Positions 1-7,342 of a stretch of DNA of 14,199 nt are shown in pieces. The DNA is taken from assembly GCA_009602725.1 (NCBI GenBank), contig WELB01000277.1, positions 135,732 to 149,930 of the forward strand. The letters run 5' to 3'. The number at the start of each line of letters is the position of its first letter. Within the stretch, counting starts at the first letter, position 1. Source of the stretch: Spirogloea muscicola (Eukaryota; Streptophyta; Zygnematophyceae; Spirogloeales; Spirogloeaceae). The notes beneath the pieces are model-generated. The model saw only the letters and a program-made list of their open reading frames with translations. It searched no databases and was not told the origin of the DNA. A program made the translations under genes and the position numbers.

Positions 1-278
1 GGGGAGCTTCCTTGACCTGGCTCACACTATGGATGGGTTGGAGATGCTTTGCTTCTTTTCCCAGGTATTGCCAAATGCCAGAGCAAACATCATGTGCAGT
101 AAATCCAATTCATAGGAGTCTTGGTTGCCAAGTATTACCTCACACTTGCCTTGCACAGCTGTTACGATTGACACCTGTCCAAGCCGCCACAAGTATGCTA
201 GAAAGGGCTACCTAGCGACACGAACTGTGCCTTGTCTGACCATTGACTGTGGACTTCAAGGTTCGCAATTCCATGCAG
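1..278. other. Left edge: no gene resolved, likely intron or upstream exons
   Basis: The next stretch to the right holds exons of a transporter gene that must start further left. A pyrimidine-rich run ending in CCCAG followed by GT lies near 40-57 and could be either a splice acceptor or a donor. The three frames ending there either do not match the phase of the exon at 279 or carry a close upstream stop, so I could not place an upstream exon. I see nothing else in this stretch. Confidence 0.4.
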
Positions 279-1447
279 TATTTACGCTGTCGTCGAGCTT
301 CCCAATGCTTTCGATTACCCTGCGGAACAATCTCGACACACTCCTCCACCTCATTCTTCCCCCAAAAGGTCTACTCTCAACCGTACTCCAGTCCCCTGTT
401 GTGCTCCTGTCAGACCTGCCGGTGAATATCTGTAATTTCTTCACCAAACGCTGAAGATATCAATATCCCATGACAAGGAGCCAATAAGCTAAGAAATATT
501 GCACAATGCAGAGTCCAAGGCCCGCCTGAAGGATGATCTGGAGACTGTTGCTATCATTGATCCACGGTACCTGGACAAGGCAGCACTGCGTAGAATTGGT
601 GTAACGCTGCTTGCCGTTGGGCCCCCTATAGCTTGTTGCCTTGCTGCCGAGGTAAGGACTACCGCGACTGAACCCGATTGGATAACGACCTCAAATACCT
701 TGCATGCGTGCCTCGCTGAAAGCCTCACAAAACGAATGTCAGAGTCCTTCTCAAGCTCACCCAGGTCTAGTACTCAGAGGACAAGCATCATCACTAGTGT
801 CATGCATGCTGGAGAGATGGATGTAAGCAGGAGCCACTTCTAACCAGCAAGTGAAATCAGAGACGAAGTTCAGCAAGATGACCTCGTACTATTTTGCTGT
901 GAATGTCCTGTATGTCAAGCATTTTGGCTTGAATGTAAATTCATTGGTGGGGATTACGGGCGCATATGCTGGCGCCGCTGTCATGTTTATCATACCTGCT
1001 TGCCTTGTCCATTGCTCAAGGATGTACGTGTCCAACCTTAATGGGCTTTACCTATCTGTACACTCTATGTTTTGTGTACTGGTTGAACCAGTCGTCTGCT
1101 TTACCACGATGGGCTATTTCCTGCTTATGTGCTGCTCCCTGCCAGCTTGTCTCTTGAATGCTGCTGCAATTGCATCACATCGCAATGACTGACGATTGAT
1201 GTCAAGGGGGCAGCCTCTCACACGACGTGCCTGTCAATTGTGCAGGACGGTTGCCCAAGACTTTAGGGGCAGAGAACCAATACATGAAAGTGGCTCAGCA
1301 CATCCGCCACTCTATTTAGCGCACAATCCCCACCCTTCAAATATTCATGCTAGCCCATTTAGAGGGCGGACTTGGGTATGTCTCTTGGTTATCATGGCTG
1401 TATTAGCCATGCTATTTAATACCTATGAGAAGGGCATCACAGGCTAG
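279..1447 (+). CDS. Putative AAAP-family amino acid/auxin permease-like transporter, 3' exons only
   Basis: Proposed exons are 279-368, 512-651, about 920-1023 and about 1267-1447, with the stop TAG at 1445-1447. The phases are compatible throughout: phase 1 at 368/512, phase 0 at 651/920, phase 2 at 1023/1267. The donor after 651 is a strong GTAAGG and the one after 1023 is GTACGT; the acceptor before 920 is a weaker AAG. Exon 1 encodes a hydrophobic stretch with FPMLSITLRNNLDTLL, like the S/Y-P-L-x(n)-R-x-x-L-D-x-L-L segment of AAAP/SLC38 carriers. Exon 2 gives a charged loop then a membrane helix. Exon 3 has LVGITGAYAGAAVMFIIPA, resembling the G-x-x-G-A-x-x-G-x-x-x-x-F-I-x-P-A helix of the family. 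Exon 4 ends in SPFRG, a last membrane helix and a short tail. The role would be proton- or sodium-coupled amino acid uptake across a membrane. Family assignment is from motif memory; another multi-helix carrier is possible. Exons 3 and 4 have the least certain boundaries. Confidence 0.6.
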
Positions 1448-1881
1448 CATCGATCACTCTCTCTTGAGTAACACAGCCTGGTGACACATTGTCACTTCGG
1501 CTTTGGAGGAGCAAAAACTTCACATTATGTGTATGTAAGGATCCAATGCAAAATTGTGCATAGCAGGGTCCTTTGCATGCCACTGCTTTAGGGCATTGTC
1601 AGTGCCAGAAATCTAGCAAACCTTATGACAGATTCACAAGCACTAGGTCTATGTAAGGACTCACAGGACTGCCAGGCGCCCGACAACCATCAGAGCTGAC
1701 ACTGAATCTATGGATTAGAATTGAGGTTGAAGGATTGAGAGTTTAGATTCTGGGTCCCAGGTTCCTCTTACAAGGTTCGTTTCAAGGAAAAGGGAACGGG
1801 TCAGGAGAACTCGGTGTGGGAATCATGGTTATGAGATCCAAATAAGGTCAGGTTAAAGAATCGATTTTAGGGTTAAGGGTT
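1448..1881. other. 3' flank of the transporter gene, no gene seen
   Basis: No coding signature was found. TGTAA, the poly(A) signal used by many chlorophytes, occurs at 1534-1538 and again at 1652-1656, so the transporter mRNA may end in this stretch (inference). Just before the LTR element the sequence reads TTTTAGGGTTAAGGG, which resembles plant/algal telomere repeats but is too short to mean much. Confidence 0.35.
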
Positions 1882-2375
1882 CGTTGAATATTGTAAAATG
1901 TTAAATCGGCGGGTCGGGGTGGATGACCATCCCGCACGTCTCATTGGGCCCTTAGAGTCTCCCCTGGATAAGGGAGGCCTCGGGCACCAGTCGGAACACT
2001 CTGAACATCTGAGGCCACGCGGTCACGCGCCCGTGCGCCCTAGCCCTGGCTGCCACCCACCTTGGGTGAGGGCGGAGCCTGTGCTGTCTGACTGTCTGTC
2101 TGAGATCTGAATCTGCTTGCCGCCATGAGCACATCTGCATCTGAGCCGCTGCGACGAGGTCGCTCTGCTGGGCCGCCGCCTCAACGAGGTCGATCTGCTG
2201 GACCTGGAGGACGTCCAATGGAGGAACATGACTGGAGGAATCCAGACTCTGACAACGCTGTGTACAAGCCACAGGGACAGGTACAGGAGCAGGCACAAGA
2301 GCACACAGGCCAGGAACATTCTCAGGGACAGGTACAGGAGCAGGCACAAGAGCACACAGCCCAGGAACATTTTCA
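1882..2375 (+). repeat. 5' LTR
   Basis: 494 bp, nearly identical to 4456-4950. By eye there are five substitutions and one single-base indel (an extra C in the 3' copy near 4741). Such high identity implies recent insertion or gene conversion. The last 102 bp is a 51-bp unit repeated twice. An ATG in a good context (GCCGCCATGAG) lies at 2125. Confidence 0.92.
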
Positions 2376-2637
2376 GGTTATGGGCCCACGCCCTGGGCTG
2401 CATAGACGGTTCCCCACAAAATTGAACCCAGCTTGCCACAATGAGAAGGTGACATCAGGTAGCGCAATGAGGTCTGGGACGCTGTCGATGAGGTTGAAGA
2501 CTCCAAGTCTGACTCAAGCAGGAAGGAAAATCTGGACATTGAGGCGTAGAACTGCACGGCAAGAGACATGGCAATGGAAGGGAAGGCGCTGGCGAAGCTC
2601 TTTGCGAATTTTGAAGGGCAGCATCTGCATTTGCTGA
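2125..2637 (+). CDS. Open reading frame that starts inside the 5' LTR (doubtful)
   Basis: A 170-codon frame begins at an ATG with a good Kozak-like context inside the LTR, passes through the two 17-residue repeats, reads across the primer-binding site and stops at 2635-2637. It starts with an Arg/Ser/Pro-rich segment containing RRGRSAGPPP and QRGRSAGPGG. The equivalent frame in the 3' LTR is shifted by one inserted C and closes early. The part after 2463 is not in the frame that looks gag-like. It could be a real N-terminal extension of gag or a chance open frame. Confidence 0.2.
   Translation: MSTSASEPLRRGRSAGPPPQRGRSAGPGGRPMEEHDWRNPDSDNAVYKPQGQVQEQAQEHTGQEHSQGQVQEQAQEHTAQEHFQVMGPRPGLHRRFPTKLNPACHNEKVTSGSAMRSGTLSMRLKTPSLTQAGRKIWTLRRRTARQETWQWKGRRWRSSLRILKGSICIC
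2273..2374 (+). repeat. 51-bp tandem duplication at the end of the 5' LTR
   Basis: Units are 2273-2323 and 2324-2374, each beginning AGGGACAGGTACAGGAGCAG. They differ at only a few positions. The period is a multiple of three and in the frame of the ATG at 2125 it encodes a 17-residue Gln/Glu/His-rich repeat (GQVQEQAQEH...). The same duplication is present at 4848-4949 in the 3' LTR. Confidence 0.9.
2376..2389 (+). promoter_or_regulatory. Primer-binding site for an initiator tRNA-Met half molecule
   Basis: GGTTATGGGCCCAC starts on the base after the LTR's terminal CA. It is the reverse complement of the anticodon stem-loop of plant-type initiator tRNA-Met (GTGGGCCCATAACC, recalled from memory), not of the tRNA 3' end. 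Drosophila copia and yeast Ty5 are known to prime this way, from a tRNA cleaved within the anticodon arm. Most plant copia elements instead show TGGTATCAGAGC at this place, and that is absent here. Confidence 0.8.
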
Positions 2638-2669
2638 GAGGTTACATACAGGGCTTGTTTGCTCTTTAG
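2463..2669 (+). pseudogene. Copia gag remnant
   Basis: The frame has stops at 2460-2462 and 2667-2669 and one internal TAG at 2547-2549. It reads R-N-E-V-W-D-A-V-D, then after the internal stop D-M-A-M-E-G-K-A-L-A-K-L, then H-L-L-R-G. This order (W/R...VWD.V, a D.KALA-type stretch, then H..RG) matches what I know of copia-type gag proteins. No zinc knuckle follows. It lies at the expected place, about 90 bp inside the 5' LTR. The identification rests on short motifs. Confidence 0.45.
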
Positions 2670-4315
2670 GTGCTGTACGATGTCTGTTCAGCTCCCGTTG
2701 CTTGCGTGGAGACAGCAGGTGAATCAGGTGACGGAGTGGAAGCAAGATCAGGAGGCATGGATCTGGATCTGGATCATGTAGCATGGTGTGCTGTCAGATG
2801 CTCTCTATCTGTCAGCGGCTGTCCGGAGCTGTTGCAACGGTGGGAGTTATTTGCTGTGTGGACTGAGAGAGGTGTGTGAGCCATGTGAGCCATGTGAGCT
2901 GAAGAGGAATGGCCAAGGACACATAGGCCAGGTTCTCTGAAAGATTCTCAGGGCTGGAGCAGAGCGTACTTCTGTAGAGCAAGAAGAACGTTGTTGGAGA
3001 ATCTCAGCATTTCAGCAAGGATGAAGTACAACTGCGGATAGGGCGAAGAGCCAAGGTTGTCTTTGAGGACGCAGCTAGCGGCATCTGAGGATATCTGTTA
3101 CTTGCACCTGGATCTAAGTTGTGAAGCTCAAAGTTTGGAGTGCAAGTCTGAAGTCTGAGTGAAGCTGAATAGTACATAGATATATCTGAAGCTCTGTGTT
3201 TGCTGGCAGCTGAGTAGAAATGTCTGGCTGTAGTGAGCAACATCTGAGATATCTGGTACCTGGCAATGTGTGGAGTTCATTATCTGGCAGCTATGCTGAA
3301 TCTGGCTGCAGCTAGCAGTATCTGGGTTTTCCAACATATCTGGCTGCAGCTAGCAGCATCTGAGGTTCCTGACATATCCGGCTGCGTGAGCACCAGCTGA
3401 GGCATCTGAGTAATCTGGAATTGGCGGCATGTGGAGATATGATAATCTGGCTGTATGCGTTGAGCGGTTGGTGTAAGGAAACCACAGGAGATCTGGAGTT
3501 GGAGCCACGGTTGCAGACACATGAACAGACGCAGGATCAGGTGCAGGCACAAGATCCCAAGCAGGGACCGACAGGTACAGATGCAATTGGGAGTCTGGAG
3601 ATCTGAGAGGCGCATGGCTTCATGCACATTTGCAGCACATCATATTGTGGCACAGGAGGAGGTGCATAGGGAAGTTGCAGTTGCAGGCATGTCCAGTCAG
3701 GCAGGCACCGCGCAAGTGTGACATTGACAAGATCTGGCAACCCTCTCTAGCAGGGGCAACTGTGTGACCAATAGACATCTAGCTGATATTGGTGGACCTG
3801 TACTTTCTCTGAGGATCTGAGTGAATTGAGTTGGACTTTGCAGCAGAGCAGCAGCTGTGTAGTAAGACTTGAGCAGCAAAGCTCATGAGCCGAGTAGCAA
3901 AGCAGCAGGGTTGCAGGACATGCTTCTTAGGTGCTTCAAGTGCAGTGGGAGCAGAGTCTTGGAGACTGCAGTCTGCAGCCGGAAGGCTGAGCGAGGGCTT
4001 GAGCAAGATGATGTGCAAGTGGAGCAGGAACTCAAGGATTTCAAAGACAGGCAACAAGTCTTACAGGTGCCTCAGTGAGAGGCAGTGACGCATTGTTATA
4101 TATAGCTGTGGCAGTATGACCAAACAATGGCAAGCTGTGAGAAGGATACTAAGGTGTTTGCAGGAAATCACTGACTTCTGGGTGATGACTTCTGGGTGAC
4201 ATTCAAGAGTGACAAATGGAATCAGTAAGTTGTTGGGCTATAGTGAAAGAAGATGGCAAGGAAGTTCGAGTACCAGCAGACCGTGACGACTTTGACTGGC
4301 TGAGGGGACTGTTAC
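2670..4315. other. Interior of the LTR element, no coding signature
   Basis: 1.6 kb where a copia element would carry protease, integrase and reverse transcriptase. No open frame shows the HHCC, DDE or Y-V-D-D-M signatures. Much of it is degenerate low-complexity sequence rich in ATCTG and GCAGC words. Small direct repeats occur, for example CCATGTGAGC twice at 2881-2900 and TGACTTCTGGGTGA twice at about 4171-4199. Confidence 0.6.
3060..3440. repeat. Degenerate ATCTGGCTGCAGC-type repeat array inside the LTR element
   Basis: The best pair is 3300-3324 and 3338-3362, 25 bp each with one mismatch at a 38-bp period. The unit starts ATCTGGCTGCAGCTAGCAG and ends ATCTG. Related pieces lie at about 3068-3090 (CGCAGCTAGCGGCATCTGAG), 3246-3262, 3279-3290 and 3376-3408. 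The array probably grew by slippage or unequal exchange within the non-coding interior. Confidence 0.6.
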
Positions 4316-4393
4316 AAGAATGTGGATTTCTTTATTCGTCAAGGACAACAGCTGACTGGAGATTTCCTGACCAAGGGGTTGCCTGAGCCCTAG
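4316..4393 (+). pseudogene. C-terminal remnant of copia RNase H
   Basis: Twenty-five codons then TAG (4391-4393). They read K-N-V-D-F-F-I-R followed by L-T-G-D-F-L-T-K-G-L-P-E-P. This matches the copia RNase H end, K-x-I-D-x-x-x-H-F-I-R ... D-Q-L-A-D-x-x-T-K-x-L-P, with the middle shortened and the H of HFIR replaced. It lies about 60 bp before the polypurine tract, exactly where the pol frame should end. Upstream sequence in this frame does not continue the domain recognisably. Confidence 0.75.
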
Positions 4394-4447
4394 TTTGATT
4401 GATGTAGAAGTCTAGAAGTCTATTAGGTCTGGCTGATTCACATATTT

Positions 4448-4455
4448 AGTGGGAG
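4448..4455 (+). promoter_or_regulatory. Polypurine tract
   Basis: AGTGGGAG abuts the TG that opens the 3' LTR. This is the standard place for the primer of plus-strand synthesis in LTR retrotransposons, and it fixes the LTR start at 4456. Confidence 0.8.
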
Positions 4456-4950
4456 TGTTGAATATTGTAATATGTTAAATCGGCGGGTCGGGGTGGATGA
4501 CCATCCCGCACGTCTCATTGGGCCCTTAGAGTCTCCCCTGGATAAGGGAGGCCTCGGGCACCAGTCGGAACACTCTGAACATCTGAGGCCACGCGGTCAC
4601 GCGCCCGTGCGCCCTAGCCCTGGCTGCCACCCACCTTGGGTGAGGGCGGAGCCTGTGCTGTCTGACTGTCTGTCTGAGATCTGAATCTGCTTGCCGCCAT
4701 GAGCACATCTGCATCTGAGCCGCTGCGACGAGGTCGCTCTCGCTGGGCCGCCGCCTCAACGAGGTCGATCTGCTGGACCTGGAGGACGTCCAATGGAGGA
4801 ACATGACTGGAGGAATCCAGACTCTGACAACGCTGAGTACAAGCCACAGGGACAGGTACAGGAGCAGGCACAAGAGCACGCAGGCCAGGAACATTTTCAG
4901 GGACAGGTACAGGAGCAGGCACAAGAGCACACAGCCCAGGAACATTTTCA
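4456..4950 (+). repeat. 3' LTR
   Basis: 495 bp, TGTTGAATATTG...CATTTTCA, near-identical to 1882-2375. It carries one extra C near 4741 and the 51-bp tandem duplication at 4848-4949. The homology with the 5' LTR stops exactly after the CA at 4950, which sets the element's right boundary. Confidence 0.92.
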
Positions 4951-5225
4951 AGAAGCGCCCTTACACTGGAAGAGCTGTTCATTACTCGGCTGGCTTCCTC
5001 AAGCGCCCTGATTCCGGGCCAATTCACACATGACAGCCATTGCCGTATTTGAAACCGCTGATTACTTCCTGAAGGGATGCCTTGCACAGCCATCTTCCCC
5101 TTTTGAGAAGACCTCTCACTAAAAGAGTAGCCAAGCCAAGCCAATACATCATCATGCAAAGGGCGAGGGGAGCATAGAAAAGTGTGAGCTTTCCCATAGA
5201 ATGTGGCTCTTTCAAAGGGGGCGGG

Positions 5226-5243
5226 GGCTGTGGAGAGTCAGCC
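5226..5243 (-). repeat. Hairpin-core copy (minus)
   Basis: GGCTGTGGAGAGTCAGCC reads as GGCTG-8 nt-CAGCC, the 18-nt core shared by the dispersed family. It is followed by little of the flanking consensus, so it is a degenerate copy. Confidence 0.45.
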
Positions 5244-5356
5244 CGAGACAGCGAGCTCTGTCTGGTAGGAAATCTTAATACACGCTCCTTGCCACCAGGG
5301 GGACTGCGGTGGCTGCTTTAGAGGCCAAGAGAAGAAAGAAATAGCTCGTTCAATGC

Positions 5357-5420
5357 AAGGCAGTGGCCACCCCAAAGTAATTAACAAGGTCTCGAAGGGC
5401 TGGAAGGCGAGAGCGAGGAT
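5357..5420 (-). repeat. Degenerate 3'-element copy (minus)
   Basis: The plus strand reads CAAGGCAGTGGCCACCCCAA, then ACAAGGTCT, AAGGGCTGGAAGGCG. This is the reverse of the family's CGCCTTTC-GGCCCTTTCAGACCTTGT-CATTCCTTTGGG flank, but the GGCTG/CAGCC core is eroded. Confidence 0.45.
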
Positions 5421-5580
5421 GGAGCGGGCTGCTTTAGCAGAAGAAGCTTGCCATGCTCTTAAAAAGGGTGCGATGGCTGTGTAAGTTCACACCGGCACTA
5501 GCAGCAACAAGGGGCTCGCAGTGCGTGAAGAAGACCATCCTCAGACACGGTTCCCCTGAAATCCGTCCCGCATTGTCCGC

Positions 5581-5613
5581 TGTGGTCTACAAACTCGTGA
5601 TAGGTAGACCACA
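5581..5613. repeat. Perfect 10-bp inverted repeat, 13-nt loop
   Basis: TGTGGTCTAC at 5581-5590 is the exact reverse complement of GTAGACCACA at 5604-5613. It could form a small hairpin. No gene or terminator context explains it. Confidence 0.6.
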
Positions 5614-5860
5614 ACGTTGTCCACCAACTTTAATCCTCTGCAGCGGCTCGCAAGAGCGTGTCCCGGCGACAGGGGCAGCGAAGAGAGCAGCCAGAAGTTA
5701 ATGCGGCGGGGTCATTGGCCTTTGTTTGTTGAATCGGTCTGTCAAATGAACAGCAATTCCAGATTTGCCTTGCATCTAGAAGCTGGCCGTTCCTTTGTCT
5801 GCTGCCTCTCATGCTGCTGGCAGGCTGACTACCTGTCGGTATTTTTGTGGCTTTCCGGTC

Positions 5861-5924
5861 CTTTCAGCCCTTGTACGTTTCTTTGGGCTGAACTTCCACA
5901 GCCAGTGCCTTACATTGACAGAGC
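5861..5924 (+). repeat. 3'-element copy with hairpin core 5886-5903
   Basis: CTTTCAGCCCTTGTACGTTT leads into TTTGGGCTG, eight bases, CAGCCAGTGCCTTACATTGA and AGAGC. This is a good match to the family consensus in plus orientation. It is joined directly to coding tail A. Confidence 0.7.
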
Positions 5925-5983
5925 TGTTTCTTTCCCAACTGCCAGTGTATGCCGACTTGCTGCTGTTGACCAGGAGGTACTGA
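5925..5983 (+). pseudogene. Coding-tail copy A (ADLLLLTRRY-stop)
   Basis: The shortest of the plus-strand copies: only the last residues of the family are kept, A-D-L-L-L-L-T-R-R-Y, with TGA at 5981-5983. Upstream the open frame runs without break into the preceding 3'-element copy. The next hairpin core starts 88 nt after the stop (6071). Confidence 0.6.
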
Positions 5984-6040
5984 GTGGCTATCGATAATCA
6001 CCTGCTTTGCTGCAGGTTGGGGTGCGCTTTCTGGCTCCTT

Positions 6041-6105
6041 TGCACCTCCATCCTTTGGGCCAGTTGTCTGGGCTGGCCTTTCAAAGTAAATGCCTCCTCT
6101 TGGAA
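6041..6105 (+). repeat. Degenerate 3'-element copy
   Basis: GTCTGGGCTGGCCTTTCAAA keeps the first half of the core at 6071-6075, but the CAGCC arm is mutated to AAAGT. TGCCTCCTCTTGGAACTTTC follows, corresponding to the TGCCTTACATTGGAAGAGC flank. Confidence 0.55.
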
Positions 6106-6136
6106 CTTTCTCTCCTCAGATTAGCCTTTTCCAACC

Positions 6137-6340
6137 ATGTCCTTTTATTTCAAAGCGGCAGGTTCTCTGGCTCAGGTGTATCGCATGCGCCTGTCAGTAC
6201 CGCTGCAGCGGTCAATGGCACATACGTTGCATCTGCGTGCCGGTCGCGCTTTGGCTGCAGCTCTGGTTGGCCATAGACAGGGGACTTGCTACCCGAATCC
6301 TACTTTATTTGACTTGCGGCTGCTCAACAGGGGATATTGA
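6137..6340 (+). pseudogene. Coding-tail copy B (RMRLSVPLQRSMA...FDLRLLNRGY-stop)
   Basis: An open frame of 67 codons ends at TGA 6338-6340. Its last 60 residues align without gaps of note to copy F on the other strand: A-A-G-S-L-A-Q, R-M-R-L, L-Q-R-S-M-A, L-H-L-R-x-G-R-A-L-A-A-A, then D-L-R-L-L-x-R-G-Y. The conserved reading frame with differing codons shows that these were protein-coding sequences, not only DNA repeats. The ATG at the start is probably fortuitous, since the longer copies C and F continue upstream. I infer a 5'-truncated retrocopy. Confidence 0.65.
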
Positions 6341-6445
6341 GCACCCAGCACCCAGTTACGGGCCCTGGTCGACGTTGTTGTTGCGGAGGCATATAAAGGC
6401 CCAGCATCAACACACATTGCTGGGCACGCAGTGGGCGGAGCAGAG

Positions 6446-6793
6446 CAAAGAAAACTGCGGCATTACTCCGATTATCCCCAATGCGATCAACTCCTGCCAG
6501 CTGCAATCGACATCTTTGGCTGTCTGGGTCCTCGCTTCCACACTCTGCTTCAAAACATTGCCAATCTAGGCTACACTCGACGGGCAGATGTGTTTCCGGC
6601 TGAGATGGGCTTGCCAGCTGCATATCTGTCGCTCTTGCGACGACGAGTTTCGGCCTGTTTGCAGCGTGCTCAGGCTAGTGCCTTGCACCAGAAAGCTGGG
6701 CGAGCTCTAGTAGGTGGCAGAAGGGCTCCGTTCCTGGCATCTAGTATTCATGTATCGAGTAGTGACCTTTATGTTTTGACCCGTGGTTATTGA
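6446..6793 (+). pseudogene. Coding-tail copy C, one of the two longest (LINE-like C-terminus)
   Basis: The frame reads H-Y-S-D-Y-P-Q-C-D-Q-L-L-P-A-A-I-D-I-F-G, continues C-L-G-P-R-F-H-T-L-L, later R-R-R-V-S-A-C-L-Q-R-A-Q-A, and ends S-D-L-Y-V-L-T-R-G-Y with TGA at 6791-6793. From memory, the order [P-x-x-x-D-x-F-G-x-L ... R-x-R-x-S-V-x-L-Q-R-x-x-A] resembles the C-terminal region of reverse-transcriptase proteins of plant and algal non-LTR elements. No RT motif itself is in the window. A 214-bp part, 6673-6886, has a near-identical inverted copy at 7423-7636. A TATAAA lies at about 6394 upstream, with no evidence that it is used. Confidence 0.6.
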
Positions 6794-6886
6794 GCGGGTC
6801 AATCTGCTGTAGGTTATGTAGATCTTTAGATGTGCTTGCCTTTGTACCTGGCCATTTGGCCTACATTTCTTTCTAATACACGGTCT
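6673..6886 (+). repeat. Left arm of a large inverted repeat (donor-like copy)
   Basis: From GGCTAGTGCC to the CGGTCT at 6881-6886 this is matched in reverse complement by about 7423-7636. By eye I see about three substitutions and one 2-nt indel. The arm covers the end of coding tail C, its stop and about 93 nt of 3' flank. The two arms are separated by about 540 bp. Confidence 0.9.
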
Positions 6887-6929
6887 CCTTCCAGTGGACA
6901 CTAGAGTCGCTGTGTGCTTTCTGGCACCT

Positions 6930-6990
6930 TCAAACTTTGGTCCGCTGATTTTCTGGGCTGGCCAATCACAGCCATCGCCCTCCACTGGAA
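6930..6990 (+). repeat. 3'-element copy with hairpin core 6956-6973
   Basis: TTTCTGGGCTGGCCAATCAC then AGCCATCGCCC...CACTGGAAGAG. The core is GGCTG-8 nt-CAGCC. It lies 162 nt after the stop of copy C and runs straight into coding tail D. Confidence 0.65.
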
Positions 6991-7147
6991 GAGTCTTTAC
7001 AGGATGCGCCTTGCAACAACCCTGCAGCGGTCCTTCGCATTTGCCGTCCACTTGCGTGCAGGTTGCTGCTGCCTCCGGAAGCTTCAGGGCGACGCCTTTC
7101 CGCCCTCTGTTTATTCCAATTTGCACTTGCTGACCCGAGGTTATTGA
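6991..7147 (+). pseudogene. Coding-tail copy D (RMRLATTLQRSFA...LHLLTRGY-stop)
   Basis: Reads Y-R-M-R-L-A-T-T-L-Q-R-S-F-A, H-L-R-A-G, a diverged middle, then L-H-L-L-T-R-G-Y and TGA at 7145-7147. It starts 12 residues later in the family than copy B, directly after a 3'-element copy. The next hairpin core begins 73 nt after its stop. Confidence 0.65.
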
Positions 7148-7190
7148 GGGCCACTTGCTGACGTCTTAGAGACTAGTATCTCTCCTTTTC

Positions 7191-7259
7191 GGCCCTTTCA
7201 GACCTTGTAGATTCCTTTGGGCTGGCCTCTTACAGCCACTGCTGTACATTGGAAGAGCT
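7191..7259 (+). repeat. 3'-element copy with hairpin core 7220-7237
   Basis: One of the best matches to the consensus: GGCCCTTTCAGACCTTGT, ATTCCTTTGGGCTGGCC, CAGCCACTGC, ACATTGGAAGAGC. It sits 73 nt after the stop of copy D. Confidence 0.75.
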
Positions 7260-7300
7260 CTTTTCCTCCTCGAGTACAAAGGCAAGCACATCCAGCTGCA

Positions 7301-7342
7301 CATTACTCCGACTTGCGGCTGCAGACTCGGCGTGCAAGAAAG
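7301..7342 (+). pseudogene. Fragment of a coding tail (YSDLRLQTRR)
   Basis: ATTACTCCGACTTGCGGCTG continues CAGACTCGGCG, giving Y-S-D-L-R-L-Q-T-R-R. The usual G-Y-stop is lost, and the sequence passes directly into the 87-bp direct repeat. Confidence 0.5.

Larger units (their letters stand above)
1882..4950 (+). mobile_element. Ty1/copia-type LTR retrotransposon, decayed interior, probably non-autonomous
   Basis: Two direct repeats of 494 and 495 bp flank 2,080 bp. The 3' copy begins TGTTGAATATTG and both end in TTTTCA, so it has the TG...CA form; the 5' copy has C for the first T. A primer-binding site directly follows the 5' LTR and a purine tract AGTGGGAG directly precedes the 3' LTR. The interior keeps a gag-like fragment (about 2463-2669) and the last 25 codons of an RNase H-like end (4316-4393). 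No protease, integrase or reverse transcriptase reading frame is visible, and the interior is about half the length expected for an autonomous copia element. No matching 5-bp target duplication is seen: GGGTT precedes the element and AGAAG follows it. It may have been mobilised by a complete relative. Confidence 0.88.
4951..5860. other. Repeat-rich spacer with no gene
   Basis: No conventional gene is supported. It holds degenerate pieces of the family that fills 5861-8480. On the minus strand, 5113-5160 carries a TGTATTGGCTTGGC module. A hairpin-core copy lies at 5226-5243 and a longer minus-strand copy at about 5357-5420 (CCCAAAG...ACAAGGTCT...GAAGGCG). The sequence GCGATGGCTGTG near 5470 is a further fragment. 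The rest shows no structure I can name beyond a perfect 10-bp inverted repeat at 5581-5613. Confidence 0.5.

Noticed and set aside
1757-1790. AGGTTCGTTTCAAGG as a tRNA-like B box (SINE)
   Set aside because: Poor match to the B-box consensus and no A box at the right distance.
1870-1881. TTTTAGGGTTAAGGG telomere-like bases just before the LTR element
   Set aside because: Only about two imperfect units; too short to call an interstitial telomere repeat.
1952-2439. Minus-strand frames with Pro/Val repeats across the LTR
   Set aside because: Antisense shadow of the 51-bp LTR duplication; present in both LTRs and out of the element's coding direction.
6388-6400. CATATAAAGG as a promoter TATA box for copy C
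   Set aside because: Single match without other core-promoter evidence; copy C is truncated and starts without a credible ATG.
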